This document shows positions 40,627-48,889 of a stretch of DNA of 64,000 nt, in pieces. Position numbers and translations under genes: made by a program. Numbering within the stretch: the stretch's first letter is position 1; the number at the start of each line of letters is the position of its first letter. Source of the stretch: Streptomyces mirabilis. GTDB taxonomy: Bacteria; Actinomycetota; Actinomycetes; Streptomycetales; Streptomycetaceae. A model generated the notes under the pieces. It had not been told where the DNA came from, searched no databases, and saw only the letters and a program-made list of their open reading frames with translations. The stretch covers positions 1-64,000 of the forward strand of contig NZ_CP074103.1 in assembly GCF_018310535.1 (NCBI RefSeq), written 5' to 3'.

Positions 40627-41991
40627 ATGACTTCCCTCGCCCTGTTCGCACCCGACCTCGACAAGGCCGGCCCCGCAGCGTCGTCCTCCGGCGTGCCGGC
40701 CCCGGCCGAGGTCGCCTCCGCCGACGCTCTGGAATCCTTCCGGGCGACGAAGCACAAGTCGCTCAACTTCGGTCTCGGCGTCGACTCGACGGCGCTGGCC
40801 CTGGCGATCATCAACGAACCGGCCGCCTTCGGGGTCGCCACGGACTTCTCCGACTTCTCGATCGTGACGGCGATGACCGGCTTCGAGTTTCCCGACACGA
40901 TCTCCGACGTCGAGAACCACGTCCTGCCGCTGCTGCGGGAGAAGGGCATCCGGTACACGCAGGTCGCGCGCGCCGGCCACCTGGAGTCCGCCGGCGTCCA
41001 GGTCCTCTCCGACACCACGAATCCCGGCAAGGTCTTCGACCGCGGCCAGTGGACCCTCATGGACGAGCTGGAGGCCAACGGCACCGTTCCGCAGTACGCG
41101 GGCGGGCACAAGTGCGCGCAGAAGTTCAAGGCCTTCGCCATTGATGATCTTCAACTGCGGGAGGCCGGCGGCCAGACGGTCGGCAAGTTGTTCGGCTACA
41201 ACGCCGACGAGCGCAAGCGCGCGGTCAAGGCCAACAAAGCCCAGGCCGAGCGCAATGAAAGGGCCGGCCGCCAGACCTTCGCTCTGGACTACCCGCTGCT
41301 CCGGCTCGGTTGGGGCCGCAAGGACGTGCAGGGCTACGTCAAGGACCGCCTCGGGATCGACATGTCCAAGTCATATTGTCCTGTTTGTCCTTTCTCTGGG
41401 GTGTGCTCGCCGCAGCCGGACCACCTGAAGCGGCTGCGGAAGTACCCCGACTTCGCGGCGCGCGTGCTGCGCCTGGAGTACCTGTCGATGGCCCTGAACG
41501 ACAACAGCTCCCTCTACAAGGACGACACCTTGTTCCGGCGGGTCACCGACGACCAGAACACCGAGGCCCTCGGCCAGTTCGACGCCCGGCTCGACGAGGA
41601 GCCCTGGGCGGTCTACCGGGTGCAGCGCGTCTACACCGCCGGCCGACGGCCCGAGTGCAAGACCGATCACGGCGACCGATGCGCCAAACCCGAATGCCGC
41701 GACAACGGCATCAAGGGCACCGTCTACCGGTCGGTGAAAACCGTCCGCACCGGCAGCCGAACCGAAGCCGGCACCTTCCTGACCACCGCGGCCACGGCGC
41801 TGAACCGCCCGGTCGAGCACTCCACGGACGCCCACGGCGCCGGCATCGCCCGCGTGCGCACCCGCGTCCGCCCGGACTCCAAGACGTACGGGACGGCCGA
41901 GGACTTCTACGTGACCGCCCCCGCCGGCGTGCAGGACAAGGCCCGCCCTGCCTTCGCCGAGGTCTGGGCCGCGATGACCGACAGCCAGTAG
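40627..41991 (+). CDS. PP-loop protein of the PAPS-reductase-like family
   Basis: The 454-residue protein has a PP-loop, LNFGLGVDSTALAL (about residues 46-59). A paired Cys motif, SYCPVCPFSGVC (about residues 250-261), follows, as seen in PAPS-reductase-like proteins of phages, plasmids and Dnd-type systems. Such enzymes activate a substrate by adenylylation, often for sulfur transfer. Sulfate reduction is unlikely here. Proximity to a DNA methylase and, farther on, DUF4007-like and DpdA-like genes suggests nucleic-acid modification (inference). The ribosome site is weak. Confidence 0.7.
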   Translation: MTSLALFAPDLDKAGPAASSSGVPAPAEVASADALESFRATKHKSLNFGLGVDSTALALAIINEPAAFGVATDFSDFSIVTAMTGFEFPDTISDVENHVLPLLREKGIRYTQVARAGHLESAGVQVLSDTTNPGKVFDRGQWTLMDELEANGTVPQYAGGHKCAQKFKAFAIDDLQLREAGGQTVGKLFGYNADERKRAVKANKAQAERNERAGRQTFALDYPLLRLGWGRKDVQGYVKDRLGIDMSKSYCPVCPFSGVCSPQPDHLKRLRKYPDFAARVLRLEYLSMALNDNSSLYKDDTLFRRVTDDQNTEALGQFDARLDEEPWAVYRVQRVYTAGRRPECKTDHGDRCAKPECRDNGIKGTVYRSVKTVRTGSRTEAGTFLTTAATALNRPVEHSTDAHGAGIARVRTRVRPDSKTYGTAEDFYVTAPAGVQDKARPAFAEVWAAMTDSQ

Positions 41992-42013
41992 CACCCGACC
42001 CCTGCGAGGAAAG

Positions 42014-43321
42014 ATGACCACCCGCACGCTGCCACCGGGCGCCTACGACAAGCTCACCGCCACGGTCACGCGCGACACCGGTGACCGGCGCACGGCCGCC
42101 CTGTGGATCCACGCCGCGGCCCTCGTCCGGCACGCCCACGACCACGTCCTGGCCTCGGCCGACGACCGCCCTCCGGGCCCGGACGGCCTGCTGAAATCCC
42201 TGGAGAGCCTCGCCAACTGCCACCCCGCGCTCGTCCCGCTCTTCGATCCGGCCGTATTGCCGCTGTGGGAGCAGCCGCTCGGCGCGGCCGCCTGGGCTGC
42301 CATCGAGGAGTTCTGGGACCGGCACCCCGCTCTGGAAGGTGAGCACCGCGTGGACGGCTACGCGCTCGGCGACACCTACCAGCTGCTGTCCGAGGAGGCC
42401 CGCAAGGGGCGCGCCCTGTGCCAGACGCCGCCCTGGGTCGCCCGTCTTCTGCTGCGGCTGTCGCTGGAGCCGGCGATGGAGGAGTGGGGGCCGGCCGATG
42501 TCCGGATGATCGACCCTGCCTGCGGGACCGGGCACATCGCCGTCGCCGCGTTCCACATGGTCCGCGTCCCGCCGGTCCGCGGACGCCGGCCCGCTCCGGT
42601 CGGGCATGGGCCGCGGGCCGTCGAGCGGGCGCTCGCTGCGGTGTCGGGTGTGGACCTCGACGCGTACGCCGCCGTGCTGACCGCCTACCGGCTCCTGGCG
42701 GGTTCGGCGCACGTCCTCGGTGTGAGCCTGGACCGCGTCCCGGCGTCGTGGCCCGTCAACGTGGCCGCCGCCGACTCCCTGCTGGACCGCACCGAGCCCC
42801 TGCTGGCCGCCGGCGCCTACCACGCGTGCGTGGCCAACCCGCCGTACATCACCCCGAAGGACCCCACCGTCCGCGACCAGGTCCGCGCCGCGTACCCGCA
42901 GGTGGCAGCCGGCAAGTACTCGCTGGCCCTGCCCTTCACCGCGCTGATGCTCGAGCACCTGGCCGTCCCGGGCGGCTTCGTGGCGCAGCTGACCGCGAAC
43001 TCGTTCATGAAGCGAGAGTTCGGCAGGCGGTACGTCACCGAGTTCCTGCCCCGCTTCGACGCGCGCTGGATCATCGACACATCCGGGGCCTACATCCCGG
43101 GCCACGGAACCCCCACCTGCATCCTCGTCCACCGGGCCCGGCCGCCGGTCGGCGACACGGTCACGGTGATCCGGGGCAACCGTGGAGAGCCCCACGTTCC
43201 GGAGGACCCCGCACGGGGGTTGGTCTGGAGCGCGATCGAGGACGCGGTCGACAGCCGGCTGGCCTGGGACCGATTCCAAGCGGGGGCGGAGCTCGCACGG
43301 CGTGGTCGGGACACTCTTTAG
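42014..43321 (+). CDS. N6-adenine-type DNA methyltransferase, stand-alone
   Basis: The 435-residue protein has the SAM-binding motif MIDPACGTGHIAVAA (about residues 165-179) and the catalytic motif VANPPYITP (about residues 274-282), in the order of Eco57I/HsdM-like enzymes. LLCQTPPWVARLLL just before matches the usual T-P-x-x-V element. There is no restriction or target-recognition subunit nearby, so it is probably an orphan or helper methylase for plasmid DNA. The ribosome site GAGGAAAG is good. Confidence 0.8.
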   Translation: MTTRTLPPGAYDKLTATVTRDTGDRRTAALWIHAAALVRHAHDHVLASADDRPPGPDGLLKSLESLANCHPALVPLFDPAVLPLWEQPLGAAAWAAIEEFWDRHPALEGEHRVDGYALGDTYQLLSEEARKGRALCQTPPWVARLLLRLSLEPAMEEWGPADVRMIDPACGTGHIAVAAFHMVRVPPVRGRRPAPVGHGPRAVERALAAVSGVDLDAYAAVLTAYRLLAGSAHVLGVSLDRVPASWPVNVAAADSLLDRTEPLLAAGAYHACVANPPYITPKDPTVRDQVRAAYPQVAAGKYSLALPFTALMLEHLAVPGGFVAQLTANSFMKREFGRRYVTEFLPRFDARWIIDTSGAYIPGHGTPTCILVHRARPPVGDTVTVIRGNRGEPHVPEDPARGLVWSAIEDAVDSRLAWDRFQAGAELARRGRDTL

Positions 43322-43325
43322 ATCG

Positions 43326-43354
43326 TTGCGTATTCGCATTTCAATGTGTATTGT
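43326..43354 (+). promoter_or_regulatory. Accessory promoter family, copy 5
   Basis: TTGCGT, a 17-bp spacer (ATTCGCATTTCAATGTG) and TATTGT lie five bases after the DNA methylase stop. Confidence 0.8.
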
Positions 43355-43451
43355 TTCTCTCGGATCGGGCCAACGCCCCACCACACCAACCCACTTGACG
43401 AGCGCAGCTCTAGGCTTCGCGCCGTCCCAGTGCATCCGGGGACTGATACAG

Positions 43452-44009
43452 ATGAAGCGGAACAAGCCGCTCATAAAGCGCCGCAAGGCGGGAACACAGC
43501 ACGAGCGGCGGAGGCCGTACCAGTGGCAGGAGAGCGCCACCACCTATTGGGCGCTGGCCGTGCCCCAGGCGTTCGCCGGGACCGGCCAGACCGTTCTCGA
43601 CATGACCGGAGCGGTGCCCGCGGGCGCAGACGAGTCGTCCCCCGACAGCCCGCGCTACGGCTCCTCATTGCGCTGGCGGCTCGACCGCGACGGCCAGACC
43701 CAGTTTGTCTATGGCAAGGAGGTCTGGCGCCGCTACCAGGGCGAGAGTCAGGCGGCCTACGGCAAGCGCATCGCCGAATCGTTCCGTCGGTCCCTCCCCA
43801 CCTCTCCGGACGTGTACCACGTGTTCGTCGCGGAGCGGCCGGGATGCGCACGCGGAACGCGATGCCCGCTCACGCAGCACTGGTACACGGCCATCGAGGC
43901 CGACCTGTCGACGCATCGGCCGGATCGGTGCCCGATGGGCGTTCTCAATGACGGCCCGCCCTGGCGCCTGATCGGACAGACCGTTCCTGACGGCCGCCAC
44001 ATCTACTGA
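43452..44009 (+). CDS. Hypothetical protein
   Basis: The 185-residue protein has a basic start (MKRNKPLIKRRKAG) and a Trp/Tyr-rich body (YQWQESATTYWALAVPQAF). It has three Cys near the middle and end (PGCARGTRCPLTQHWYTAI ... RCPMG) that may bind metal. The gene follows accessory promoter copy 5 alone. No family is recognised. Confidence 0.55.
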   Translation: MKRNKPLIKRRKAGTQHERRRPYQWQESATTYWALAVPQAFAGTGQTVLDMTGAVPAGADESSPDSPRYGSSLRWRLDRDGQTQFVYGKEVWRRYQGESQAAYGKRIAESFRRSLPTSPDVYHVFVAERPGCARGTRCPLTQHWYTAIEADLSTHRPDRCPMGVLNDGPPWRLIGQTVPDGRHIY

Positions 44010-44183
44010 GGCCCCTCCGCACAGCACTCCGGGCCGTCCGGGCAGCTCGCCCGCTCCGGTCGGCCCGGCCCCGGCCCGAATCCCGCCCCGGTCCAGCGTG
44101 ACCGAGCCCGCCGTTGAGGACCCCTCCGGCGGCCCACAACCAGAGGCGACGTACTACGCCTCGCATCACCGCCAGGAGCCTCC

Positions 44184-44858
44184 ATGGGTACCACTCGCAC
44201 GCGCCTGCCCGGCATCACCTTCCGGGACGCGGCGCCCACCGACGCCGACGCCGTCATGCGCCTCCTCGCCGACGTGAATCCCGACGACCCCAACGCGTTC
44301 GAGGAGGTCCGGCCGAACCTGTCCCTGCCGCAGGCAGGGCCCCTTTCCCACTTCCGGGCCCTGATGGTCGTGGCCGAAAGCGATGAAGGCGAGACGCTCG
44401 GCGTCCTCCTGGGAGGCGCTCCGCTGTGGCTCTTCGACCATCCCGGCATCGACGTGCCGCTGGCGCACCTTCTGGCGGAACGAATCGCGATCATCACCGC
44501 CGTTGCCGTGGACCCCGATCAGCGCGGGCGAGGCATCGGGGCCGAACTCATCCGGCATTCCGTACGCCGCTTCACACGCGCCGGCTACGGGCTGCTGACC
44601 CTTAACTGCTTCCCGAAGCTGGAAAGCTACTACCAGGGTCTCGGCTTCTCGATCATGAACGACCTGAACGTGGCCCTCGGCCCCCTGAACGCGGTCGGGC
44701 ACCGTTGGGGCGACACCCGGGTGGCCGCCCGGCTCCTGGACCGATACACGACCTTCGTCGACGTCCCGGGCCTTCCCTCCCCGGTCGTCTCGGGCGTCCT
44801 TCCCAACACCCGCATGGCCCGTGGGGCGTACTTCGACGGGGAGCAGTTTTGTGCCTGA
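44184..44858 (+). CDS. GNAT-family N-acetyltransferase
   Basis: The 224-residue protein carries the acetyl-CoA binding motif ITAVAVDPDQRGRGIGAELI (about residues 102-121), followed by YYQGLGFSIMN near residue 153. The substrate cannot be deduced. The ribosome site CAGGAG is good. The interval 44010-44183 before it holds no gene or clear promoter that I can see. Confidence 0.8.
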   Translation: MGTTRTRLPGITFRDAAPTDADAVMRLLADVNPDDPNAFEEVRPNLSLPQAGPLSHFRALMVVAESDEGETLGVLLGGAPLWLFDHPGIDVPLAHLLAERIAIITAVAVDPDQRGRGIGAELIRHSVRRFTRAGYGLLTLNCFPKLESYYQGLGFSIMNDLNVALGPLNAVGHRWGDTRVAARLLDRYTTFVDVPGLPSPVVSGVLPNTRMARGAYFDGEQFCA

Positions 44859-44951
44859 CCCGATCACGGCCCGGGCTGTCCGCACTCCCGGGCCGCACAA
44901 TTCACGCACGGGTGCAGGTGTCGGCCGGCATCCAGAACGAAGGAGGAACTG

Positions 44952-45191
44952 ATGCCGGTTGTCGACGGGAAGAGCCCGAGCCCATGGCGCCGTTGGGCGC
45001 TCCGATGGGGCGCGCCGAGTGCAGCCGTCGCCCTGGTCAGTGTGTGGGTACTGGAGCCCGGCAGCGTTGTGGGCGCGATCATTACAGCCGGAGTGGCGCT
45101 GGGGGCGCTGTTGGTCTTCGTCGGCACGATGCCCCGTCGGCAGCCGCCTGGAGAACTGCGAGCGCGCAGGGATGCCGGCGGGAACGAGTAG
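44952..45191 (+). CDS. Small two-helix membrane protein
   Basis: The 79-residue protein follows AAGGAGGAAC and has two hydrophobic segments (APSAAVALVSVWVLEPG and VVGAIITAGVALGALLVFVG), with a basic N-terminus and C-terminus. The function is unknown. Similar small membrane proteins on plasmids can act in surface or entry exclusion, but nothing here proves that. Confidence 0.6.
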   Translation: MPVVDGKSPSPWRRWALRWGAPSAAVALVSVWVLEPGSVVGAIITAGVALGALLVFVGTMPRRQPPGELRARRDAGGNE

Positions 45192-45289
45192 AGCAGCTCC
45201 GCGCCGCCACGGGTTGCGCTGAGCGCTCGAACTAGGTGGAAGGCGGGGACGGCTGACTGACCGGACCCGCCTTCATCAACCCCTTGACG

Positions 45290-45318
45290 TTGCGTATTTC
45301 TTTTTCGTTGTGTAGATT
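45290..45318 (+). promoter_or_regulatory. Accessory promoter family, copy 6
   Basis: TTGCGT, a 17-bp spacer (ATTTCTTTTTCGTTGTG) and TAGATT precede the gene at 45386. Confidence 0.75.
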
Positions 45319-45385
45319 GATCACATCGCTGGCGGGTCCTCAAGTCCACGCCGCGTCCACCCCGTTGCCGTTCAGGAGCCCTGCC

Positions 45386-45850
45386 ATGCCCGTTGCCGTC
45401 GCCCATGAGGTCGCCGCCGCCCTTCTCGCCTACCGCCAGAGCAGCAACGACATCTGGCTGACCCTTGTGGACGTCACCACCGACCTGATGCACCTGGCCA
45501 GCCACATGCGGGCCGACTTCGAGCGCTGCCTCGACGGCGACGCCAGGGCGCGCCTCGACGAACGGCCACTGGCCGCCATGCCGAACCTCGCCCCGTCCGT
45601 CGGGCCGATCACCAACACCGACGACTCGGCCGCCGAAGACCACCTCTTCGACAACTACGTGCACGCGAGCGACGCCGCTGCTGCCCTCCGCGTGCACATG
45701 GCAGACGACGCCTACCCCACCTTCTCGAAGGCGCTGTACGTGCTGCTCAACGATCTGCGCGCCTACACCCATGACCTCGGCTTCGACTTCGACGAGGTCA
45801 TGCGAGCGGCATCACAGGCCCACCGAGTCGACCAGCGCAAGGCCAAGTAG
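45386..45850 (+). CDS. Hypothetical helical protein
   Basis: The 154-residue protein follows CAGGAG. It is almost wholly helical by eye (HEVAAALLAYRQSSNDIWLTLVDVTTDLMHLASHM; SKALYVLLNDLRAYTHDLGFDF). It has two conserved-looking His/Asp positions but no family I recognise. Confidence 0.6.
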   Translation: MPVAVAHEVAAALLAYRQSSNDIWLTLVDVTTDLMHLASHMRADFERCLDGDARARLDERPLAAMPNLAPSVGPITNTDDSAAEDHLFDNYVHASDAAAALRVHMADDAYPTFSKALYVLLNDLRAYTHDLGFDFDEVMRAASQAHRVDQRKAK

Positions 45851-45863
45851 CACCACAAGCCCC

Positions 45864-45892
45864 CGGCGGCACCGATGCCCTCGGTGCCGCCG
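45864..45892 (+). terminator. Terminator hairpin
   Basis: CGGCGGCACCGA-TGCCC-TCGGTGCCGCCG is a perfect 12-bp stem, 14 bases after the preceding stop. Confidence 0.8.
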
Positions 45893-45927
45893 CCCCGACA
45901 GACATCCCGCCCGGAAGGACCTCCATC

Positions 45928-46230
45928 ATGACCACGCCCCTGATCCCCGCCCCGGCTCGGTCCGGCCGCGGCTCGATACGCATGCACCTCGACCGCGGCG
46001 AGCACCCCGCGACCCGGGTTCCGCTTCTGGGCAGCGATCTCGACAACCCCTCCGCCGTCTGCGGAGGGTGCGCCAACAAGGTGTTCAAGCAGCTACACGA
46101 CGGCCGGGAGCGCCTCAAGTGCGGTCTTCTGCCCCGCGGAAGCCGCGGGCTGCGCGGCCCCGATCTGCGGGACTCCATGCCCGCGTGCGTGAAGTACGCC
46201 GCCGCGCCGAGCGCTCTGCGGAACGCCTGA
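45928..46230 (+). CDS. Small Cys-containing hypothetical protein
   Basis: The 100-residue protein starts behind GGAAGGAC. It has CGGC (about residue 45), an isolated Cys in LKCGLLPRG, and a C-terminal ACVKYAA. The Cys spacing could bind a metal ion. A diverged copy of its C-terminus lies at 46738-46803. Confidence 0.55.
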   Translation: MTTPLIPAPARSGRGSIRMHLDRGEHPATRVPLLGSDLDNPSAVCGGCANKVFKQLHDGRERLKCGLLPRGSRGLRGPDLRDSMPACVKYAAAPSALRNA

Positions 46231-46352
46231 AAGCCGAGCAGCCCGACCCGACCGGCAACGCCTCTCCGCGTTGCCGCCACCCACGGCGGCGCGGTGGGGC
46301 ACAGCCCAACATCACCTCAGCCCGCTCTCAACGACCCGGGGAACTCACGCCG

Positions 46353-46691
46353 ATGACTGTGTACTTCACGTTCATACCGTCGCGCCGGAAGAAGCCGGCC
46401 GATCTGACCGCGATGGAGTTCGCCCCGAACCAGGAAGTTCCCGAGCGGGCACTTAAGCGCCGCGTGGCCCACCACCACGGCCCGACCTATTACGACGGCG
46501 TCAAATACGGCACGTCCCTCGCCGACAGTCCGGCCGAAGACTTCCCCGACGCAGACCCCAGTGCGTATCTGCTCGTGTGGAGGCGCTCCGCCACCCAGGT
46601 CGCACCGAAACGGGGCGAAGCACCCGACGAGGTGTGGACCCTCACCCCGCGCGGCCGAGTGGTCAAGAACTCCGCCGACGCGACTCGGTGA
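46353..46691 (+). CDS. Small hypothetical protein
   Basis: The 112-residue protein begins MTVYFTFIPSRRKKPADL and has basic patches (ALKRRVAHHHGP) and LLVWRRSAT. The ribosome site is weak. No family is recognised. The longer frame beginning at 45771 is a shadow of neighbouring genes. Confidence 0.5.
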   Translation: MTVYFTFIPSRRKKPADLTAMEFAPNQEVPERALKRRVAHHHGPTYYDGVKYGTSLADSPAEDFPDADPSAYLLVWRRSATQVAPKRGEAPDEVWTLTPRGRVVKNSADATR

Positions 46692-46737
46692 CGGTAGCGA
46701 GGCTCTAAGTCCGGCATCCGGCCCCGCGCAAGCCGCA

Positions 46738-46803
46738 TGCCTCGCCCCTGAGTTGCGTAGGTCCACGCCTCCGTGCGTGCAGTACGCCGCCCGGCACACG
46801 AGC
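46738..46803 (+). pseudogene. Diverged fragment of the 45928-46230 gene
   Basis: In this frame the bases read CLAPELRRSTPPCVQYAARHT. This lines up with RGPDLRDSMPACVKYAAAPS at the end of the protein encoded by 45928-46230. No good start lies upstream outside the previous gene, so this looks like the remains of a duplicated paralogue. The surrounding interval 46692-46943 holds nothing else clear. Confidence 0.4.
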
Positions 46804-46943
46804 AAGCACCGGACCGCCCTCGGTTCCCACAGGAATGAGCCTCGCGCCCCAAGTCGGGGCGCGTGCAGGCCACCGAGAGGGCTGGGCTCCCTCAGACTCC
46901 GCACCCCCAACACCACCCGCACTCACCCTTCGGAGGCGTGATC

Positions 46944-47306
46944 ATGCTGCCCGGCCTCGCCCAGCACATCGACTTCCAGCCCGCCCACAACAACTACACC
47001 CGCGGGTTCCTCGTGGTGAACAAGGCCAGCCCCACCGTGCACGGGTACGTGTGGGAACACACCCTCTCGGACGGCACGACCACGTGGGTCGCCCAGCCCG
47101 ATACGACCAACGACGCCTCGCGCATCCCCGGATTCCAGTCCCGAGAGTGGGCCGGCGAGTTCCTGTACGAACGCGAGTGGCCCAAGTTCATCCATCGCGA
47201 GGACGCCGCGGCCCATGCCCTCCCGGAGCCGGGATGCACCGACCACGCGCCGTGCGGGACGTGCTCCCTGTGCGAGCCCGACCTGTCCCGCCGCGGAGTC
47301 CTCTGA
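46944..47306 (+). CDS. Hypothetical protein
   Basis: The 120-residue protein follows GGAGGCGTGATC; a GTG at 46938 is possible. The N-terminal part reads ARGFLV-like segments (NNYTRGFLVVNKASPTVHGYVWEHTLS). The C-terminus has four clustered cysteines (GCTDHAPCGTCSLCEPD) that probably bind zinc. No family is recognised. Confidence 0.55.
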   Translation: MLPGLAQHIDFQPAHNNYTRGFLVVNKASPTVHGYVWEHTLSDGTTTWVAQPDTTNDASRIPGFQSREWAGEFLYEREWPKFIHREDAAAHALPEPGCTDHAPCGTCSLCEPDLSRRGVL

Positions 47307-47452
47307 ATGTGCCGGGGGTGGCCGCTCGTACGGCACCACCCGTCACCACAACGTGCAGGCCCGGGGGGCCGCGGACGGTGCGTTCCCGCCCGCGGCCCTG
47401 GCCCTGCCCTCCTGTTCCCGACCAGCAGACCCACCTACGTCCTGGAACCCTC

Positions 47453-48469
47453 ATGTCCACTGACACCACCGCCGCCCTCGTGATCGAGGCCGTTGACCAG
47501 GCACACACCCACAAGGCCCAGAACTGCACCGATCCAAGCTGTGCCCGGCATGCCGGCACGACCGACTGCCCCCCGATCACCGTCAGCCGAAGCCCCGGTT
47601 CCGTCCTCGGCGAGGCGGTCGCCGACGCCTGGTACGCCGCCGGCGGCAGCCGGCTGGACATCCCCGCAGGGGTCGTCGCCGCCCTCGCACTGTGGCCCCA
47701 GAAGTCCCCGGGCGCCGAGGCCGCCGACACGATCGCCGCGTACATCGCCGCACAACCCCCGCGCGTCCTGGTCCGCGGCCTGGCCGAGAGCGCCAACTAC
47801 TACTGGCGCCTTCGCCCCGACCTGTGGACCACCGCCCGCCCCCTGTTCGACTGGACAAGAGAGGACCTCCACGACACGCACCTCGCGGGCGTGCGGGCCG
47901 TGACCCGCGCCGCACTGCGCCACGGGGTCCTCCAGCACACCGGAGACACCGACCCCGCCGGTAGGTCCCGGATCGACCTGCTCTCCTGGGTCATCACAAG
48001 CCTGCGCCACCACCACTCCCGGCGCAGCCTCGGCGAGTACCACACCCCGCCCGATGTCAGCGCCCTGATCACCGCGATGCTGGCCAACGACGGCAGTTCA
48101 GAAAAGCGGCCCCACCAACGCGGCGAGTGGGCTCTCGAGCCGACCGCCGGGACCGGAGGGCTCTTCCGCTCCGCCGCGCAGGAACTGCGCCGCGACGGCG
48201 AGGACCCAGCCGACCGCGGCTGGGTCATGCTCGAACTCGACCCCCTCGCCGCCGCCGGAGCCGCCGTCAATGCCCTCGTATGGGAACTGGGCCCCCGGGC
48301 GGTCGTCGGCTGCGGAGACGTCCTCGCCCAGCCCGACCTGGCCGAGGACACCCTCGCCCAGGCGCGCGACGTGGCCCGCCACCGCGATGACGTCATGAAG
48401 ATGGTCCGCTTCGCGATCGCCACCCGCACCACCAAGCAGCTGCTGGACGCCCTCACGGCCAGCAGGTAG
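47453..48469 (+). CDS. HsdM-like methylase homologue lacking the catalytic NPPY motif
   Basis: The 338-residue protein has the N6-methylase signature GEYHTPPDVSALITAML (about residues 193-209) and SAM-binding LEPTAGTGGLF (about residues 228-238), then MLELDPLAA. After GCGDVLAQP, where the catalytic N/D-P-P-Y/F motif should follow, the sequence goes on to AEDTLAQARD and ends soon after. The truncated catalytic end suggests a non-catalytic SAM-binding protein or a decayed methylase. A long upstream frame is a shadow. Confidence 0.6.
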   Translation: MSTDTTAALVIEAVDQAHTHKAQNCTDPSCARHAGTTDCPPITVSRSPGSVLGEAVADAWYAAGGSRLDIPAGVVAALALWPQKSPGAEAADTIAAYIAAQPPRVLVRGLAESANYYWRLRPDLWTTARPLFDWTREDLHDTHLAGVRAVTRAALRHGVLQHTGDTDPAGRSRIDLLSWVITSLRHHHSRRSLGEYHTPPDVSALITAMLANDGSSEKRPHQRGEWALEPTAGTGGLFRSAAQELRRDGEDPADRGWVMLELDPLAAAGAAVNALVWELGPRAVVGCGDVLAQPDLAEDTLAQARDVARHRDDVMKMVRFAIATRTTKQLLDALTASR

Positions 48470-48475
48470 CCGCAT

Positions 48476-48503
48476 GGCCCGGCCCACTTCCGTGGGCCGG
48501 GCC
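48476..48503 (+). terminator. Hairpin between coupled-strand genes
   Basis: GGCCCGGCCCAC-TTCC-GTGGGCCGGGCC is a perfect 12-bp stem. It lies seven bases after one stop and just before the AAGGAGG ribosome site of the next gene, so it may terminate or modulate read-through. Confidence 0.7.
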
Positions 48504-48516
48504 GAAAGGAGGAAAC

Positions 48517-48870
48517 GTGGCGCACGTTCACGACCACACGGAGGGCCAGGCCGTGACTCAGGCGCTGCGCGCCGTCCTGCCCATCCCCAGCCGGACCCGC
48601 GTGTACATGCTGGCCTGTGGATGCCCTGACGCCGAGGGCTGTCTGACCTGGTACATCGACACCGAAACCCGGGCCTACGAGCTCGAACTCGCCCCTGCCC
48701 GAGCCCGCCTGCGGCACGTCCAGGTGACCAGCCGACCGCTCGTCGGCGACGGCACCACCTGGAGCGAGGACTTCCTCGTCCCCGGCCCACCGGCCGACTG
48801 GGCGCAGCCCCTCGCGCGTCTCGTCGCCCGGCTCACCCTCTCCGACCGCAGCCCCCTCTCACTCGACTGA
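48517..48870 (+). CDS. Hypothetical protein
   Basis: The 117-residue protein starts at GTG behind AAGGAGGAAAC. It includes CGCPDAEGCLTWYIDTETRAYELELAP. Two cysteines sit close together in it. It lies 19 bases before the DUF4007-like gene and may be its partner. No family is recognised. Confidence 0.55.
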   Translation: MAHVHDHTEGQAVTQALRAVLPIPSRTRVYMLACGCPDAEGCLTWYIDTETRAYELELAPARARLRHVQVTSRPLVGDGTTWSEDFLVPGPPADWAQPLARLVARLTLSDRSPLSLD

Positions 48871-48889
48871 GTCTCACCAAGGGATCGCC

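Noticed and set aside
45281..45290. CCCCTTGACG, resembling the replication iteron
   Set aside because: It differs at the last base, is isolated, and lies 40 kb from the iteron clusters; chance is the simpler explanation.
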